Shown: positions 10,035-21,728, counted from the stretch's first letter. The stretch: DNA of 64,000 bases from Erodium maritimum (GCA_963921825.1 OY997593.1:61240039-61304038), one strand, 5' to 3'. A program made the numbers and translations. The notes: generated from the sequence alone by a model not told the origin.

Positions 10035-10590
10035 GTCTTTTTTTTTGAAACAAGCTTCATTGCTAGAACGGACATTACATGACATGAGCGTTACATCCGC
10101 TAGCCGTCTCCGGGAACCCTAAAGACGACCAACGCGATAAATTACTCTCAACTCTCGGGTTTGGGATCCCCGAAACGATTACAGACACCGTTAACAAAAA
10201 AGCGACAAAACGCCTACACTCCATTCCAAACGTCCTACTATAATCTAGCGATCCTAGGTGGTAACCAAAAGCTCTGAAATGCCCTGATAACTGCGAGGTA
10301 GTCTCAAACAACGACTTTTGATGGGGGCAACTTGAGTGCGTCGGATCTTTTGGCTTGAACCACGAACAAATGATCGAGGACATTCGGACGAAACTACTAC
10401 TAGGCCGATCCTGCTTATTGACGATTGGTTGAGGATCGCCGATGGAGAAAACCGACCAAACGTGCTGCCGGGGGCAGCAACCACAACCAGTGGAACGTCG
10501 AGAGGCGACGATCCGACTGGGGGAACCTACGAAACAACAAATAGAAAAACAAAAGATATAGGAGCGGAAAATATATGAACATGTAGTTTA
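10035..10590 (-). mobile_element. minus-strand retroelement 3' tail inside the LINE
   Basis: Read on the minus strand, the segment ends in GCAATGAAGCTTGTTTC followed by nine A, a typical plant LINE 3' end. Upstream of the tail there is no recognisable protein domain, only short frames such as 10254-10484 (-). It sits directly after the left target duplication of the larger insertion, so it is either a separate nested insertion or part of a rearranged 5' end. Confidence 0.4.
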
Positions 10591-10859
10591 AATAGAGATT
10601 AGAGATAATGGTATGCAAGAAATCATTAGGAAATATGAACAAATGTATGGAAATGGCTCAACCCCTTTCCTTTTCTGTCTTTTGCTCGGTGTTGGTTTCG
10701 AGCTATGCTGCTTACAACATTTTTGGTAAGGAGACCATTGTTTTAGGCAAGAAGCTGAACAGGGGAAAAGTTCGATGGTCAAAGTCGAGTCTGGTCATGG
10801 CTAACAAGAACAAGGGATGAGTTAGATGTGGAGTTTTTGGCACAACGTCGAATTCGGCC

Positions 10860-12270
10860 ATGGATTTTGGCGGTCACTCAACCAACCCGGACTTTTTCAG
10901 AGGTTGTGTCGCTTCTAAATCGACAGAGAAGCTTTCTGTTGTCCCGGAGAGTAAGGAGGTCGATAAGAACTTTGCATCTACAGTTAGATTTGTTGTGACT
11001 GAAACATGGCTTGCGTCACTTGAGTCTGGTTCGTTGCGCGGGAAACGACGGAGGGCGAGGAAGATCGACACCTTGGAGGATGAAATCTTCGTGTGTAACC
11101 TTCCCTATGCCACCACGGATGATTGGCTCTGAAACTCGTTTGGTAGCTTCAAAGAGGTGGGACCTCGTCTGCGCTTAGCCAGCCGAATCACAAGCATCAA
11201 CTCTATGGGTTTGTGCGATTCTGATATAAAGAGCGGTTGAGGGTATGAATGGTCTAAAGGTGAATGGGTATCTGTTGTTTTTGTCTCTCTCTATACGTCG
11301 GAAATTGGAGAGCCCAAAATAGAGCATCATTCGTTCTGCTATTAGAGAGGGAATCATGTCAGTGGTGGACCGTGATTCACCGGCGGTAGCATCCTCTGGT
11401 GTAAAGGGTGATGTGGGTCATCCTTTGGAGGTGCATTAGAGCTCCCTCAGCGGAGTTGTTTTTGAGGTCGTGGAATAGAGCATTTCTCCGAGAGGCCAAA
11501 AATTATTGGACCTTGGTGAGGAGAAGCGTCCACCTGAGTTCGTATCCGATCCATCGGCGGTGAAGTCCTCCGACGAGCAGACGGTCGGATGATCGGTTTT
11601 GGGTTTGAATTTTGAACTCCATGATCTCAACCCCGATATTGTTGAGAGTTGTGATCCTTCCAGAGATTTCGTTACTAAAAAAAATCAGTCTAGGGATTCT
11701 GTGATTGTCATTTCTAGTTTGAACGAGGCAATCACATCTTCTGATGATTCACGGGAATTGACATAGTCGGTTGTGTAGGATCAAGTCCATGATGTTGGGC
11801 CTGGGGTGGTTGGGCTTCAAGGACCAAAGGACAACATGGCCCTTAGATTTGTGCATGCATATGAGACTTTTGGCGGGTCGGTTGAGTGTGGCTTACTTCT
11901 AGGTCAAGTAACCCATGACCCTCTACATGAGGAGTTGACTGATGTGGAATTGGCCGGGGATGGGGCGACTCAGTCTCTGGGTCTTTGGAAGGAAGCTCTC
12001 CTGAAGTCTCATAAGGATTGTCTTCCGAAGAAGAAACAGTCAGTTCCCACGCGCTCTCCTATTTCTCCAGGTCAAAGGCTCAATCTTCGAAAGTTGGTAC
12101 CGCAGCTTCGTCTGGGCCCGATCCGTGGACTAGGGTTCACGAAATGGCATCCAAGAAGAAAGAGGCCTATTGACATTCCGTCTTTGACATGGGGTGGTGA
12201 ATATTGGTGGAATTTTTCTCTACTTTTTGCTTACCCTGTTTTGTCTTTAGGAAAATGTCGGCCTTTTTAG
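10860..12270 (+). pseudogene. LINE ORF1 relic with RRM-like domain
   Basis: The frame from 10860 runs to DEIFVCNLPYATTDDWL and then hits a stop at 11130. Continuing across frames, YGFVRF (RNP1-like, about 11200) and an MNGLKVNGY-type end (about 11245) complete an RNA-recognition-like fold in the usual order RNP2, RNP1, terminal strand. Plant LINE ORF1 proteins commonly start with such an RRM. The C-terminal part is open at 11806-12270, ending in a basic stretch and a hydrophobic tail. At least three frameshifts or stops separate the parts, so it cannot be expressed as one protein. Confidence 0.55.
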
Positions 12271-12394
12271 CTCCCCGTATCGTTGCTCTTTTGTAATCGT
12301 TGATTGGGTCTTTAAACTTTAGACTCTTTCATCTTTGGAAAATGTCTCTCTTTTTAATAATTTTTTTAGCTTATAAAAAAAATCTGGGTAAGCC

Positions 12395-13255
12395 TAGTGC
12401 CTGGCTCAGTAATAAAACATCTATATTGGGACTCCCAAACTTGATTATTAGGAAAATAAGTGTAGAAATAGATTCCAAACATAACCACCGATACTTGGAT
12501 CTTGTTAGAGTGTCTGAATGCATGTTGGTCTCGTACAGAAGTCGTGTAAGGTGATGGGGGGGGGGGGGTGCGGTAGTTGTCCAATGAGTAATCCATTGAT
12601 TGGCCAATAGTAGTCGATCGTGACGGAGCCCGAATAGTCCTCCTCAACAACTTCACATTTCCCCATAGGTGCATCATTTGGTCTGGTGAGACTGCAAAGT
12701 AAACCATGCCTTATCATTAGAAACCAAATCATCTCCGGAGGAAATAGTACTAGAGCCCACCAATCAACAACGTCATTCAGTTGTGATCTTCATGCCGTGG
12801 CCATCTACTAATCTCTCAAACCCTTTCCATAGAGACGAGAGCTCAATCCCCCACACCTAGAGAACATAGAGAGCCATCAAGGTTACCACCATTTCTAGGC
12901 AAGAGCTGTAGAGTCAACGTAATTGTACTCATCGCGTAAGAGGATTTAACACCGTCCTCTAGTGGTAGAGAGAGCTGAAAAACCAATTGCTTCTCCCAAC
13001 CATCGAGGTCCAATTCATGCACCTTAGAGAGGGCTTGCAGGACGTACCAAGGAGTCCCCGAATGATCGGAGATTCCTTTTTGCCGGAATCGTTCCCGACC
13101 TCTCGTTGATGTTGGTTGTCCTTAGGATGATTGCAAGGTTCTTGAACCACGAAAAATCCACCGCAGATAGGGTGAAGTAGAGGAACGCCTGGGGTAGCGT
13201 CGCTCTCAATACCCGCCCAGAGAGCTATGTCGGCGACGTAAACCTGTTACGCAGA
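12395..13255 (-). pseudogene. unplaced protein relic, minus strand
   Basis: From about 13240 downwards one frame is well conserved in appearance: VADIALWAG, DATPGVPLLHPICGGFFVVQ, then EPCNHPKDNQHQREVG, and later MNWTSMVGRSNWFFSSLYH ending in TAG at 12959. Further matching-looking pieces follow in other frames down to about 12400 (for example DDLVSNDKAW, near 12720). The Cys/Trp/His content looks like a real ancestral protein rather than a shadow. I cannot assign the family. The LINE at 10020-12381 inserted at its end. The multiple frameshifts indicate a pseudogene or gene fragment. Confidence 0.45.
12556..12568 (+). repeat. G homopolymer (13)
   Basis: A run of 13 G inside the protein relic. 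Two others of 10 and 15 G lie at 14641-14650 and 57221-57235. Length calls here may be unreliable in assembly. Confidence 0.8.
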
Positions 13256-13259
13256 AACC

Positions 13260-14215
13260 ATAGGAAAGAAGGATAGAGATGTACATCCATAGAGGAAAAC
13301 TATTAATTTTGATTTAATAATTTATTAAATTAAAAAATTATGTCTAATAATAAATAAAATATATAATTGGTTTAATATCATGTTAACGGGATTTGTAAAT
13401 ATCACATCTTAAAAAAATTAGACACAAACACTACTCATTTATTAAACGGCTCCAACCATGAATTTGAATTGAACTCCATTATACTTCATGATCTGAGTTG
13501 AATATTGGTTAGACCATCTACAGTGGGATCGATTCGGCGTTAATTTAGTGGGTTGAATCGGCCCCAAAAGCCCCAAAATAAAGTCTAAAGCAAATTTGTG
13601 CGTCAAATATGCATCTTAGAGGGATGAAAAAGATAAGACCGTCACATGATTCGTCAACATCGGTTCGGGTCTAATATTCAGCTATGCCCTATAGGGAATT
13701 GCCATGTGGCTGCGTAATATTTATTAAGATTACCTATTTACTAATTTTATAATTAATAACTGTTTAATAATAATTTAATAATTTCCTTAATAAAGTATAC
13801 TATGTTATTGAATGTTTTTATAATTTAATAATTTATAATTTTTTATTACTTAATTAAGATTATATTAATTTATGATTCATAATTTAATATTAGCTAATTA
13901 AGATTATATTAATTTTTATTATTTATAATTTAATATTTTCAAATTAATATAAGATAATTTTGTATTTACTAATTTAAGAATAAGATTACCTAATTAATAA
14001 TACAAAAATTTTGGATTTATTAATTTAATATTAAAAATTAAGATCTTAATTTTATATTACCAAATTATGATTATATTAACTTGATATTTTCTTCCTTTTT
14101 TTATTTAAATTATTTTCTAAAATTATATTGTTTTACTTTCTTCGATTTTTGTTTTGTTTATTAATATTGTTTTTAAATTATCACTTTTTCAATTTGACCT
14201 GAAATAGACCGAACG
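13260..14215. other. AT-rich non-coding stretch
   Basis: From about 13730 to 14190 the sequence is strongly A/T (many AATTTAATA and TTAATT runs) without frames. The first part (13313-13500) carries a dispersed repeat that recurs at 18001-18120 and 21210-21310. No gene is seen. Confidence 0.6.
13313..13500. repeat. dispersed repeat R1, copy 1
   Basis: The order of motifs is AATAAATAAAATATATA, TTTAATATCATG, GGATTTGTAAATATC, AGACACAAA and TCCAACCATGAATTTG. Parts of the same order recur at 18001-18120 (AATAAATAAAATACATA onward) and 21210-21310 (CGGTTTGTAAATATCCC to CCAACCATGAATTTGG). The family is unknown; it may be an untranslated part of a LINE. Confidence 0.5.
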
Positions 14216-15144
14216 GAAATTATATTTGACCCACGAATCGGGTCAACTGTCCACTAATTTCCCAAAAAAAACACACCAAAGGAATGGAAATCCTTCCTGT
14301 GGGGGTGGATCCTTTTCGATCAATTGCACTGATGTGGTCTTTGGTTCAATATTAAGGAAGACATGGTGGAAATGGATTGAATCGTGGTTCAAAATCATTC
14401 ATCACTCAATAGTGTGGTCCTTAAGGGAGGAAGCTGGAACTGGGTTCAAATGTCTGGTATACCATGGCATGGTTGCTCTCCTTCAGTTGAGACTGCATTT
14501 TTGCAGAAGCTTTACTACTAACAGTCAATCAATAAGGGCATCCTGTGGTACAACCCTGGTGGCCGAGAGGATACTAGAGAAACCTGATGTCATATTGGTA
14601 GTGAGCAGGCTACGAGGCTTTGTTTGATATATTCCAGCGAGGGGGGGGGGTGGGCTCCCCTCTACCACGGCCGAAAATGTTCCTGTTCACGACAATTGAG
14701 TCCTCTTCTGCCCTCGTTGCATCCGGGGATGCTTGCAACTACAATCAAGGGGATCCATCAACAAGGATATCCTTACTGGGAAACCCGACATGTGACTCCC
14801 CACTTGTAAGGGTGAGGAATAAGTGATCGATTAACGAAGTGGCCGAGGGGGCGGGGATAGTCATGATTGTAATGGCCATGTAGGTAGCAGCGAGGTCGTC
14901 AGGGACACGAGTGAAAGTATTCGGACGAGGTTTCGTTGTCTAGGGTACTGTCTTTGATCGGGTACCTCACGTGAGAACCGAGGCAGAGGAGGAGTGGATG
15001 GTTGAGAGCTAACCTTAGACGATTCCTTAATAGACCTCCTTCTATAAGGGGCTTGACAAAGTTAGCGGTGGGACAACACCAATGAGAGGGAGGGATGTGC
15101 AACAACATCATATTAGTGGCCAACAATGACAGGTCGGGATTGGT
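14216..15144. other. low-information region, no gene assigned
   Basis: Contains a 133-codon frame at 14226-14627 and a G-run at 14641-14650. Neither shows a recognisable domain. The DNA is the left flank of the family B solo LTR. Confidence 0.4.
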
Positions 15145-15149
15145 GGTAT

Positions 15150-17945
15150 TGTCACGCCCCAAATCCGGTATTGACCGGGCCCGAGACGTGACTTAGTAAA
15201 GTTAAGTAAAAGAAATTTAAAAGTGAACAATAACCGAAAAAGGTCAATACTAATAACCAACAAAATATCCGAAACACTGAGTCTTACGCTCAGTCAGATA
15301 CAAGAGTCAAAATTAAAACAGTACGTCTCTACGAAACTTAAAATAAACCCGAGCCTCCGCTAGCTCCCAAGCTCTGGGTAACCCTCTAATCCAGCTCATA
15401 ACTACCTGTAGAAAACACGGTAAGGGGTGAGCTTGACGCTCAGTAGGGAAAAACCACAAAATCCCCCTAATTACAGACTTACAAGGAAAGCCTTTCCAAA
15501 ATTTAAAGTTTAATCAAAAGGGTTGATGAATCGTTGCGACACTTAAACCATTTCAAGGGCAATTCCCATTTTACTCAGACGCTCACCAGACTATCAATCC
15601 CCAACTTTAACTAAACACTAACTGCTACACCGAGGCAACACCTAAGGAACAACCAAGGAAAACTACAACAGTCACAAGCACAACAACACTCACAAGCACA
15701 GTCACACTTATTCTAAATCCAAACCATTCTCAACACAATCATTTCACACTATTGAACGGTTTCGGGAGCAACCCGCTCGGCCCAATAAAGCCACACACAA
15801 CTTTCCCCAACACACAGTCGGGATAGGCGGTCGACCTCATCGCGGACACTCATCACGGAACAACCTCATCGCGGACACAAAGTTTTACCGTTACATGGAA
15901 GGCAGGGAAATCTCCTCTTCGCGGAACAACCTCATCGCGGACACAGCGTTTTACCGAGTGCTAATCGGAAGGTAGGGAAACCACCTTTTCGGGGACACAG
16001 CGTTTTACCGACTCTAGGTCGGAAGGTAGGGAAACCACCTTTCTCATGTAATCACGGTACCACAATCACAATCACAATCACAATCACAATCACAATCACA
16101 ATCACAATCACATTCTCAATTTACTCTCGTAACCATCATGCACTTACCATCACTTACCGACACCACACTCAACGTGGTAACCCCACCGGATTAACCGGTA
16201 TCCATACCCCAATACCCACATTTCAACATATCAAACAAGCAGAATCAACCAATCAAGTCACTAATATACATCACTAAGTTCACTCTACTCTTTTTCATGT
16301 TCGTTATATATTAACCGTTCAAACAACACAGAGTGCACAAGCAAATGCAATCATCAAACAATCCTACATGCACGACATGACCTGATTCTACCAACACGAC
16401 ATACCAACACCTACGGCACGACATGGCTCGTAGGTGGTTCACAGTTTACAAGGCTACTCTAGTTAATCACATCCTATATGCATACTAGTTATTTATCCGG
16501 TTATTAGGTTTCCCTATATGCATTCTAGTACGCCCGTAATTAAGTAAGGTTCCGAGTTATTCCCTACCTCTCAGTCTCTATCTGGATCGCCTAGCTGCTG
16601 ACGTCTGGGCCTACCTCTAGTCTTCTCCACGATCGAGGTCAAAGCCTGGGTTTAACAAAAAGGGACGGTAATCAGTCCCAGTCCAGTCCTCTAATTTTTA
16701 TCAGGTAAGTCCTTTAATTTATCGGTTAAGTTCTGTAATTTATCTGATTTAAGTCCTTTAAATTAATTAATTTATTAATTAAATTGTCTTAACCCGGCCC
16801 CGACCCGAGTCCGACCCGAATCCGGAAACCGGATCCGAACTGACCCGGATCCGAGTCCAGACCCGGTCCTAACCCAGACCCGGATCCAGACCCGACCCAG
16901 ACCCAGGTTCAGACCCGACTAGACCCGAGTCCAACCCGCACTTGGATTGGACCCTAGTCTGGCCCGGGCCTGGCCCGAGGTCCAAGCCGTGTCTGTCCTG
17001 GCCCAAGTCCAGGGCCCTGGCTCAAGTCCATGGCCCGTTTTCTTGAAGCTTGGCCTGGCCCAAGAACAAGCCTAGCTCGAGTCAGCCTGGCCCGAGGGTA
17101 ACGCCGGCGAGGGTTCCGGTCTTGTTCAGGCGACGGACGACGGCGAGGAAGCTCGGAGTGAGTTCTCGACGGTGGCAAAGGCGTCAGGGAGCTCGGAGCG
17201 ACGAGGGGAGGTCGTTAGAGCGAGTCCCGGGCCTCTCCGTTCCAGATCTGAACCGAGAGGGCTCGCCGGCGCGGGGGCGAAGACCTGGAGCTCAAGAACT
17301 TCGGCCGTGCTTCTCCTCCCAAGCTCGGTCAAATCGAGCTCGAACGCTCACGATTCTCAGGCAAGGGGTGACGGGAGAGGTGAATCAGCTCGGGAAAAGG
17401 CCTCACCGTCACTGGTTCTCTCGTTTCTGGTGCGGCGAGGTTCGAACGAGGACGGCGGCGCTGCTCGCTTCGATTTGGGGAGGAAGAAGGGAAATGAGAG
17501 GGGTTTCTGGCACGAGGGCGAGGCGATGGTGGGTCGTGGGTGGGGGAAGCGAGGTCAAGCGAGGGTTTCAGGCTCTGGAGAAGGTGAGAGAAGAGGGGAA
17601 GGATCGATCTGAGAGAGAGAGAGAGGTCGGAGAAGAACGAGGGAGAGAGAGAGAACTCGAGAGGAAGACGAAGAGCCTCGGGGTTTGTGCGCAAAATGAG
17701 GGAGGCAGAGGGTCGAGCTAGGGTTAGGGGAAGGCCGAGTGGGCTTGGGCTGGCGTGTTGGGCTTGTGCACACTGACCGGGCTTGGTCCAGCTCGGCCCA
17801 ATGCCTGGGTCTGGTCTGGCCCAGGCCTAATCCCTTTTTTTTGTTTTTTTTAATCCGATCCAAAAAATCAACCCGTTCTCCAACTCACGACGCTCCAATT
17901 TAAGTAAATTAAATAATAATTCCTTTAACTGGAGCGGTCTTTACA
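15150..17945 (-). mobile_element. solo LTR, Gypsy-type family B
   Basis: On the plus strand it runs from TGTCACGCCCCAAATCCGG to GGTCTTTACA, so the LTR is on the minus strand (TGTAAAGACC to GGGGCGTGACA). The flanks GGTAT (15145-15149) and GGTAG (17946-17950) are a 5-bp duplication with one mismatch. The 2796-bp block shares its order of features with the LTR at 25117-27987: a GC-rich CCCGA/GGGTC simple-repeat zone (16795-17110), tandem units with CTACCTTCC-type cores (15835-16045), and a GAGC/GCTC hairpin near the 3' end (about 15430). No internal region is present. The long frames at 17050-17721 are composition artefacts of the GC-rich zone. Confidence 0.8.
16062..16110 (+). repeat. (ACAATC)n microsatellite
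   Basis: About eight perfect hexamers of ACAATC/AATCAC inside the family B LTR. The copy at 25117-27987 does not have this expansion. Confidence 0.9.
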
Positions 17946-17950
17946 GGTAG

Positions 17951-18799
17951 CGCCATTAGGGCACACAGAGAAAAAGAAATAGGAGCTTTAGGGTTTTTAT
18001 TTAACTTCCATTTTAATATGTCATAAATATAAATATTACATTTAAGAATAAATAAAATACATATTTAGTTTAATATTACATGAGCCGGTTTGTGTATTTT
18101 CTAAAAATATCTCTTTAACCGAGGGAATAAACCTTCAAAACTCTAGCCGTCGCCACCATCATCGATGGCTCTTCCTTCTTCTTCCTCTCCTAAAATCCAT
18201 CAACTTGTATTACTTAACTCGTCCATGGCATTATTAACGTCACTCCTTATGGCATTCCCTCGATCTACCTCTAAGTTAAGGGTTCGTAGAATCAGTTTTT
18301 ACGCAGCGACCAAGGTCTGTGGTGGTTGAGGATCTGTTCCTCAGGAAGAGGTGGTTGCCAAAAGTTGGTTTTGGGCAGTCGTATGGTGTCTCGAATACAC
18401 TTTGGTTTGACTAACAACACCGACGAAACAGAGCTTGAAGGCGATCAACCTGATTCCTGAAGACGCGAGACACATGGGAGGAGCTACGTATGTCTTGCTC
18501 CCATCCCGATTGGTTTGTGACCAATCGTACTACTCCACCAATTACTGTGATCCTTGGTCGAGTGGCACAATTTCAACAGAACATACATAGTCCTCTTTAA
18601 AAGACCGAGAATCAGTCAGACAGTTTTACTTGTATCAGGTACAGCCATATTTGATTCTTTTGTTGTTTTTCGTTGGCATATAACCTCAATTTTTAAAACC
18701 GAGATTGTATCTATTATATTTCTAAGACCAATACGATGGATTTTCTACCAACTCCATGCTTTTACACTGGTTATTTCTATCCGTGTTTGTCTTTAAAGT
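17951..18799. other. flank between LTR and LINE, with repeat R1 copy 2
   Basis: Bases 18001-18120 resemble repeat R1 (13313-13500). A 54-codon frame at 18165-18329 starts in a good context (CATCGATGGCT) and encodes a Ser/Leu-rich, then basic N-terminus that could be a transit-peptide start. It ends after CGG and has no recognisable continuation, so I do not call it a gene. The rest is AT-rich. Confidence 0.35.
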
Positions 18800-18815
18800 A
18801 ACAAATCAATATCTT

Positions 18816-21178
18816 GCGGTTGTGGTATCAAACAAACATCCAACAAAAAAACGCTCCGTCTACCTCTAATACAGAGGTTCTCTCCTTACCCTAGCTAGGG
18901 TCTCATTGCTGCCGTCCTCTCACGCCCTCGTCATCGTCACCGAGTTTGTGGTTCCTCTGTCCGGCGTCGACTTGTCCTGCACCCTCCTTTGCTCTCTCTC
19001 CCGTCTCACGAAGTTCGGTCTACGAGTCCTTACACCCATACGCTGTGGTTCCGTCGACCCCAACGAACTCCTCTCGTCGTCCCTGCTCTCCTCCGCACCG
19101 GATCCAGCCGAATATCAACTGGTTTAACTGGAAATGGACGCTACCGGTCAGATCCAGCCCGTCGTCGAGACTCACCAGCCACAAGTTCCTGTTCCGGTGG
19201 GGTTCTTGCCCGATATCACGTTCACGCCGCCCTCCACTGAAGCCCTCCCCCGTCCTCTGTCTGAACACCGGCGGCCGGCCGACCCTCTCTCCCTGAAGTA
19301 CAAGCCAGGTACGGAGTCGGACGGAAACTTGGCCTTGGTGGCTTCGCTGTCCTTATCGGGTCAGGATCAGAGTCCGGCTGGGATGGTGAGTGGTCAGGTG
19401 GAACCACCTTCTCTTCATCGTCCACAGTCACCGACGGACGTACCCAGATATCGCCATTCGTTAGGTCGGGCATCGGGCTCGAGTAATCGGGCGGCAAGCG
19501 GATCCGGGCTGCATGCACGTCAGGATGAGGTGAGCTCGGTCCGGATCTCCCCGATCCCGGAATGGGAGGATGACGATGACGAGGTGGTGGTCCTGGAGGA
19601 AGCGGTCCCGACATTCACCATGGGAACTTATCAGGTCTCCCTGGCAGCTCGAGTTGCAAGGGGATCAGATTCACAATCAGAATGCGATCTACGCAATGAT
19701 GCTGCAGAAATGAAAGGTGGATGACATACAAGTGGAGTACATGTCCCCGGAGGTCACGGGATATCATTTCCCGTCCGCCGAGACGATGGAGAATATTCGT
19801 CATAGGGGTCCTTGGAGTTTCAAGGGTTTCCTTCTACTGTTGGAACCCCTCAGGCCTTATGTCCAAGCAAATGAGATTGTGGAGTCCGGGCACTGAACGT
19901 TCCGATGGGGGCCAGGAATCCACACATCCGCGGTCTCATTGCAGATAACATTGGCACACAAGTGGTGTTGGCCCCAATTCCTTATGTCCGGCGGGACGAC
20001 CTGTTCTTATGGTTGCGGGTGCAGATGGAGCTGAACCGGCCTCTACGGAGAAGACTCTGTCTCAGATTCCTAGGCAGTGCCTCCCCCTCTCTGATTGAGC
20101 TGCAATACGAGAGGCTCACGGATCTTTGTCGCAGGTGTGGGATGATGACACACCGGATTATGGGGTGTACGACTCACTTGCCGGGTATAGGCCGAGAGGA
20201 GGTCCGATACGACTTGACTATTCTGGTCCCGAGGCAGCTGGACGTGGATCGATTGGTGAAGACTGTCTGGAATACACCTCCTCCGGTGGCACATCCGGCT
20301 GTTGATGACCTTCTGAATGGTCTATCCCTGAATCCGATGATTCGATCCAGGGAGGTCATTATGGGAGATGGTTTCTCTACTGCAGACGCTCACTCGAAGT
20401 CTGACAATCTGGATAGGATTACCTCAGGAGGGGTAATCAATGTAATGCAGGAGGGAGTGCGCCGAGCCACTGGAGGGCCACCGGGATTCACAAAGCCTGA
20501 CAACCTGGCTAACATCCATCCTGCAGGCAATCCTCTTGCCCCGGTCGAGCCCGGAGACACTGTAGGGACTCGGGCGGGGAAGGAGAAAGATCCGTAGGGG
20601 AAGGAGGGATCTGAGAAGGAGAAAGATCCCTAGGAAGCTTTAGGGAAATGGGGGCCCAGCCAGGGGAAGGCCAAGAAGTCAACCCTGAAGACTAGGAACG
20701 GCTCGTTGTATGCTCGACCGCCGGGACCAAAGAAGTCGCTGGATCACCCGACCCTCCCACCAGACATCAACTGGCCGGTATACACTAAGGGGGACAAGGA
20801 GGAGCAGGCAGAGGCACAACAACCTCCTATGCAGGAATGACCCGACCCGGCAGGGGTGGGTGGAGTCGATGTCAGACTATACCTACAGACACGGGACAGC
20901 CAATGCTGGGAGGTCCCGGGCAGCCTGCACCAACAACTCAGTCTTATTATCTGTTTTCTCGTTGTTTGCTTTATTTCTGCAACAATTTTTTTGAGACGAT
21001 GGTAAGGAGCTATCTTGAGTTTTGCCTACGATTTCAAGTAGGCTATTATTATGGGTCCATGAGCCCTAGGTCGACTACGGTCGGCTGAACATACATCTGG
21101 AACCCGGAGCGGTCACGTCCTGTCTTGTTTGGTTACCTTTGGGTATTAATGAAAGTCTTCGATTACCCCTTTAAAAAA
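18816..21178 (+). mobile_element. LINE derivative with ORF1 only, target duplication and A-tail
   Basis: Direct repeats AACAAATCAATATCTT at 18800-18815 and 21179-21194 bound the block, which ends in TTTAAAAAAAA. This is the hallmark of L1-type insertion. ORF1 (DUF4283-like region plus CCHC zinc knuckle) occupies 19134-20597 with frameshifts. A 3' UTR follows directly, with no endonuclease or reverse transcriptase between. The 5' leader (18816-19133) is C/T-rich, as in plant LINE leaders. The element must have used ORF2 protein in trans, or lost ORF2 at or after insertion. Confidence 0.75.
19134..20597 (+). pseudogene. LINE ORF1 relic: DUF4283-like region and zinc knuckle
   Basis: The first frame (19134-19724) is a Pro/Ser-rich N-terminus ending in an acidic DDDDEVVVLEE patch. 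A shifted frame (about 19715-19890) gives IQVEYMSPEVTGYHF, RHRGPWSFKGFLLLLEPLRP, the nucleic-acid-binding core expected for DUF4283. The third frame (19905-20597) holds LCRRCGMMTHRIMGC, a CX2CX4HX4C zinc knuckle, followed by a low-complexity C-terminus. The order DUF4283 then CCHC is that of ORF1 in plant L1 elements. Two frameshifts make it non-functional as written. Confidence 0.75.
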
Positions 21179-21194
21179 AACAAATCAATATCTT

Positions 21195-21600
21195 TCGCAA
21201 AAAAAGAAGAAAAAATGAGTCGGTTTGTAAATATCCCATATTCGAAAAAGTAGACACAAATTCTACTTGTTTTTAAGCGATTCCAACCATGAATTTGGAT
21301 CGAACTCCAACACACTTAACGATATAAATGTGATGACGTACTTAGAACTTAAAAAATCTCTCCCTCGGCATGCACTTATGGTCTGAAAACGTGTACAAGG
21401 ATAAGAGAGAAATCGCAAAGGTATAGTGGGGGAGTTTTGAGAGAAGACTTGGTCTGTTCATGTAAGAACAAGTGACAACTAAACTGAATAGAGCACAAAA
21501 CTCCAAATCCATTCCCTAAATTCCTACTCCAAGACCCTACGATATTATGTCGGCACCAAAAAACTTCCTCCCCCAATTGGGTCTCCGTTTTCGCTGACAC
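21195..21600. other. upstream flank of the HyPRP gene, repeat R1 copy 3
   Basis: Bases 21210-21310 match repeat R1 (13313-13500) in motif order. The remaining 290 bp up to the TATA box have no reading frame and are the proximal promoter of the HyPRP gene. Confidence 0.45.
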
Positions 21601-21625
21601 CACACAAAGATGAGACGCCTCCGCC

Positions 21626-21632
21626 TATAAAA
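21626..21632 (+). promoter_or_regulatory. TATA box of the HyPRP gene
   Basis: TATAAAA in the context CCGCCTATAAAAGCC, 97 bp upstream of the ATG at 21729. Transcription would start near 21658 and leave a 5' UTR of about 70 bases. Confidence 0.7.
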
Positions 21633-21728
21633 GCCTCAGCCCATTCCACCATTTTAATCACCCACATTTCTTGCCAAGAGTGAAGCAACAAGCCTTGAGT
21701 CTCCCAAAAGCCTCTTATCAGGTCAAAG

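Larger units (their letters stand above)
10020..12381 (+). mobile_element. LINE-type insertion with ORF1 relic only
   Basis: The block lies between direct copies of TCTGGGTAAGCC (10008-10019 and 12383-12394; one more A extends the match) and ends in a short A-run (TTATAAAAAAAA). This is the signature of target-primed reverse transcription on the plus strand. Coding relics are of an ORF1 with an RRM-like domain. No endonuclease or reverse transcriptase is present. Near the 5' side (10035-10590) is a segment that reads like a second LINE or SINE tail on the minus strand, with nine T at 10037-10045. It is either nested or an inversion. Confidence 0.6.

Noticed and set aside
17050..17721. 223-codon open frame and overlapping frames on both strands
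   Set aside because: They lie in the GC-rich CCCGA/GGGTC simple-repeat and purine-rich zones of the family B LTR. All frames are open through composition and no domain is visible.
19222..19614. 130-codon minus-strand frame
   Set aside because: Shadow of the Pro/Ser-rich LINE ORF1.
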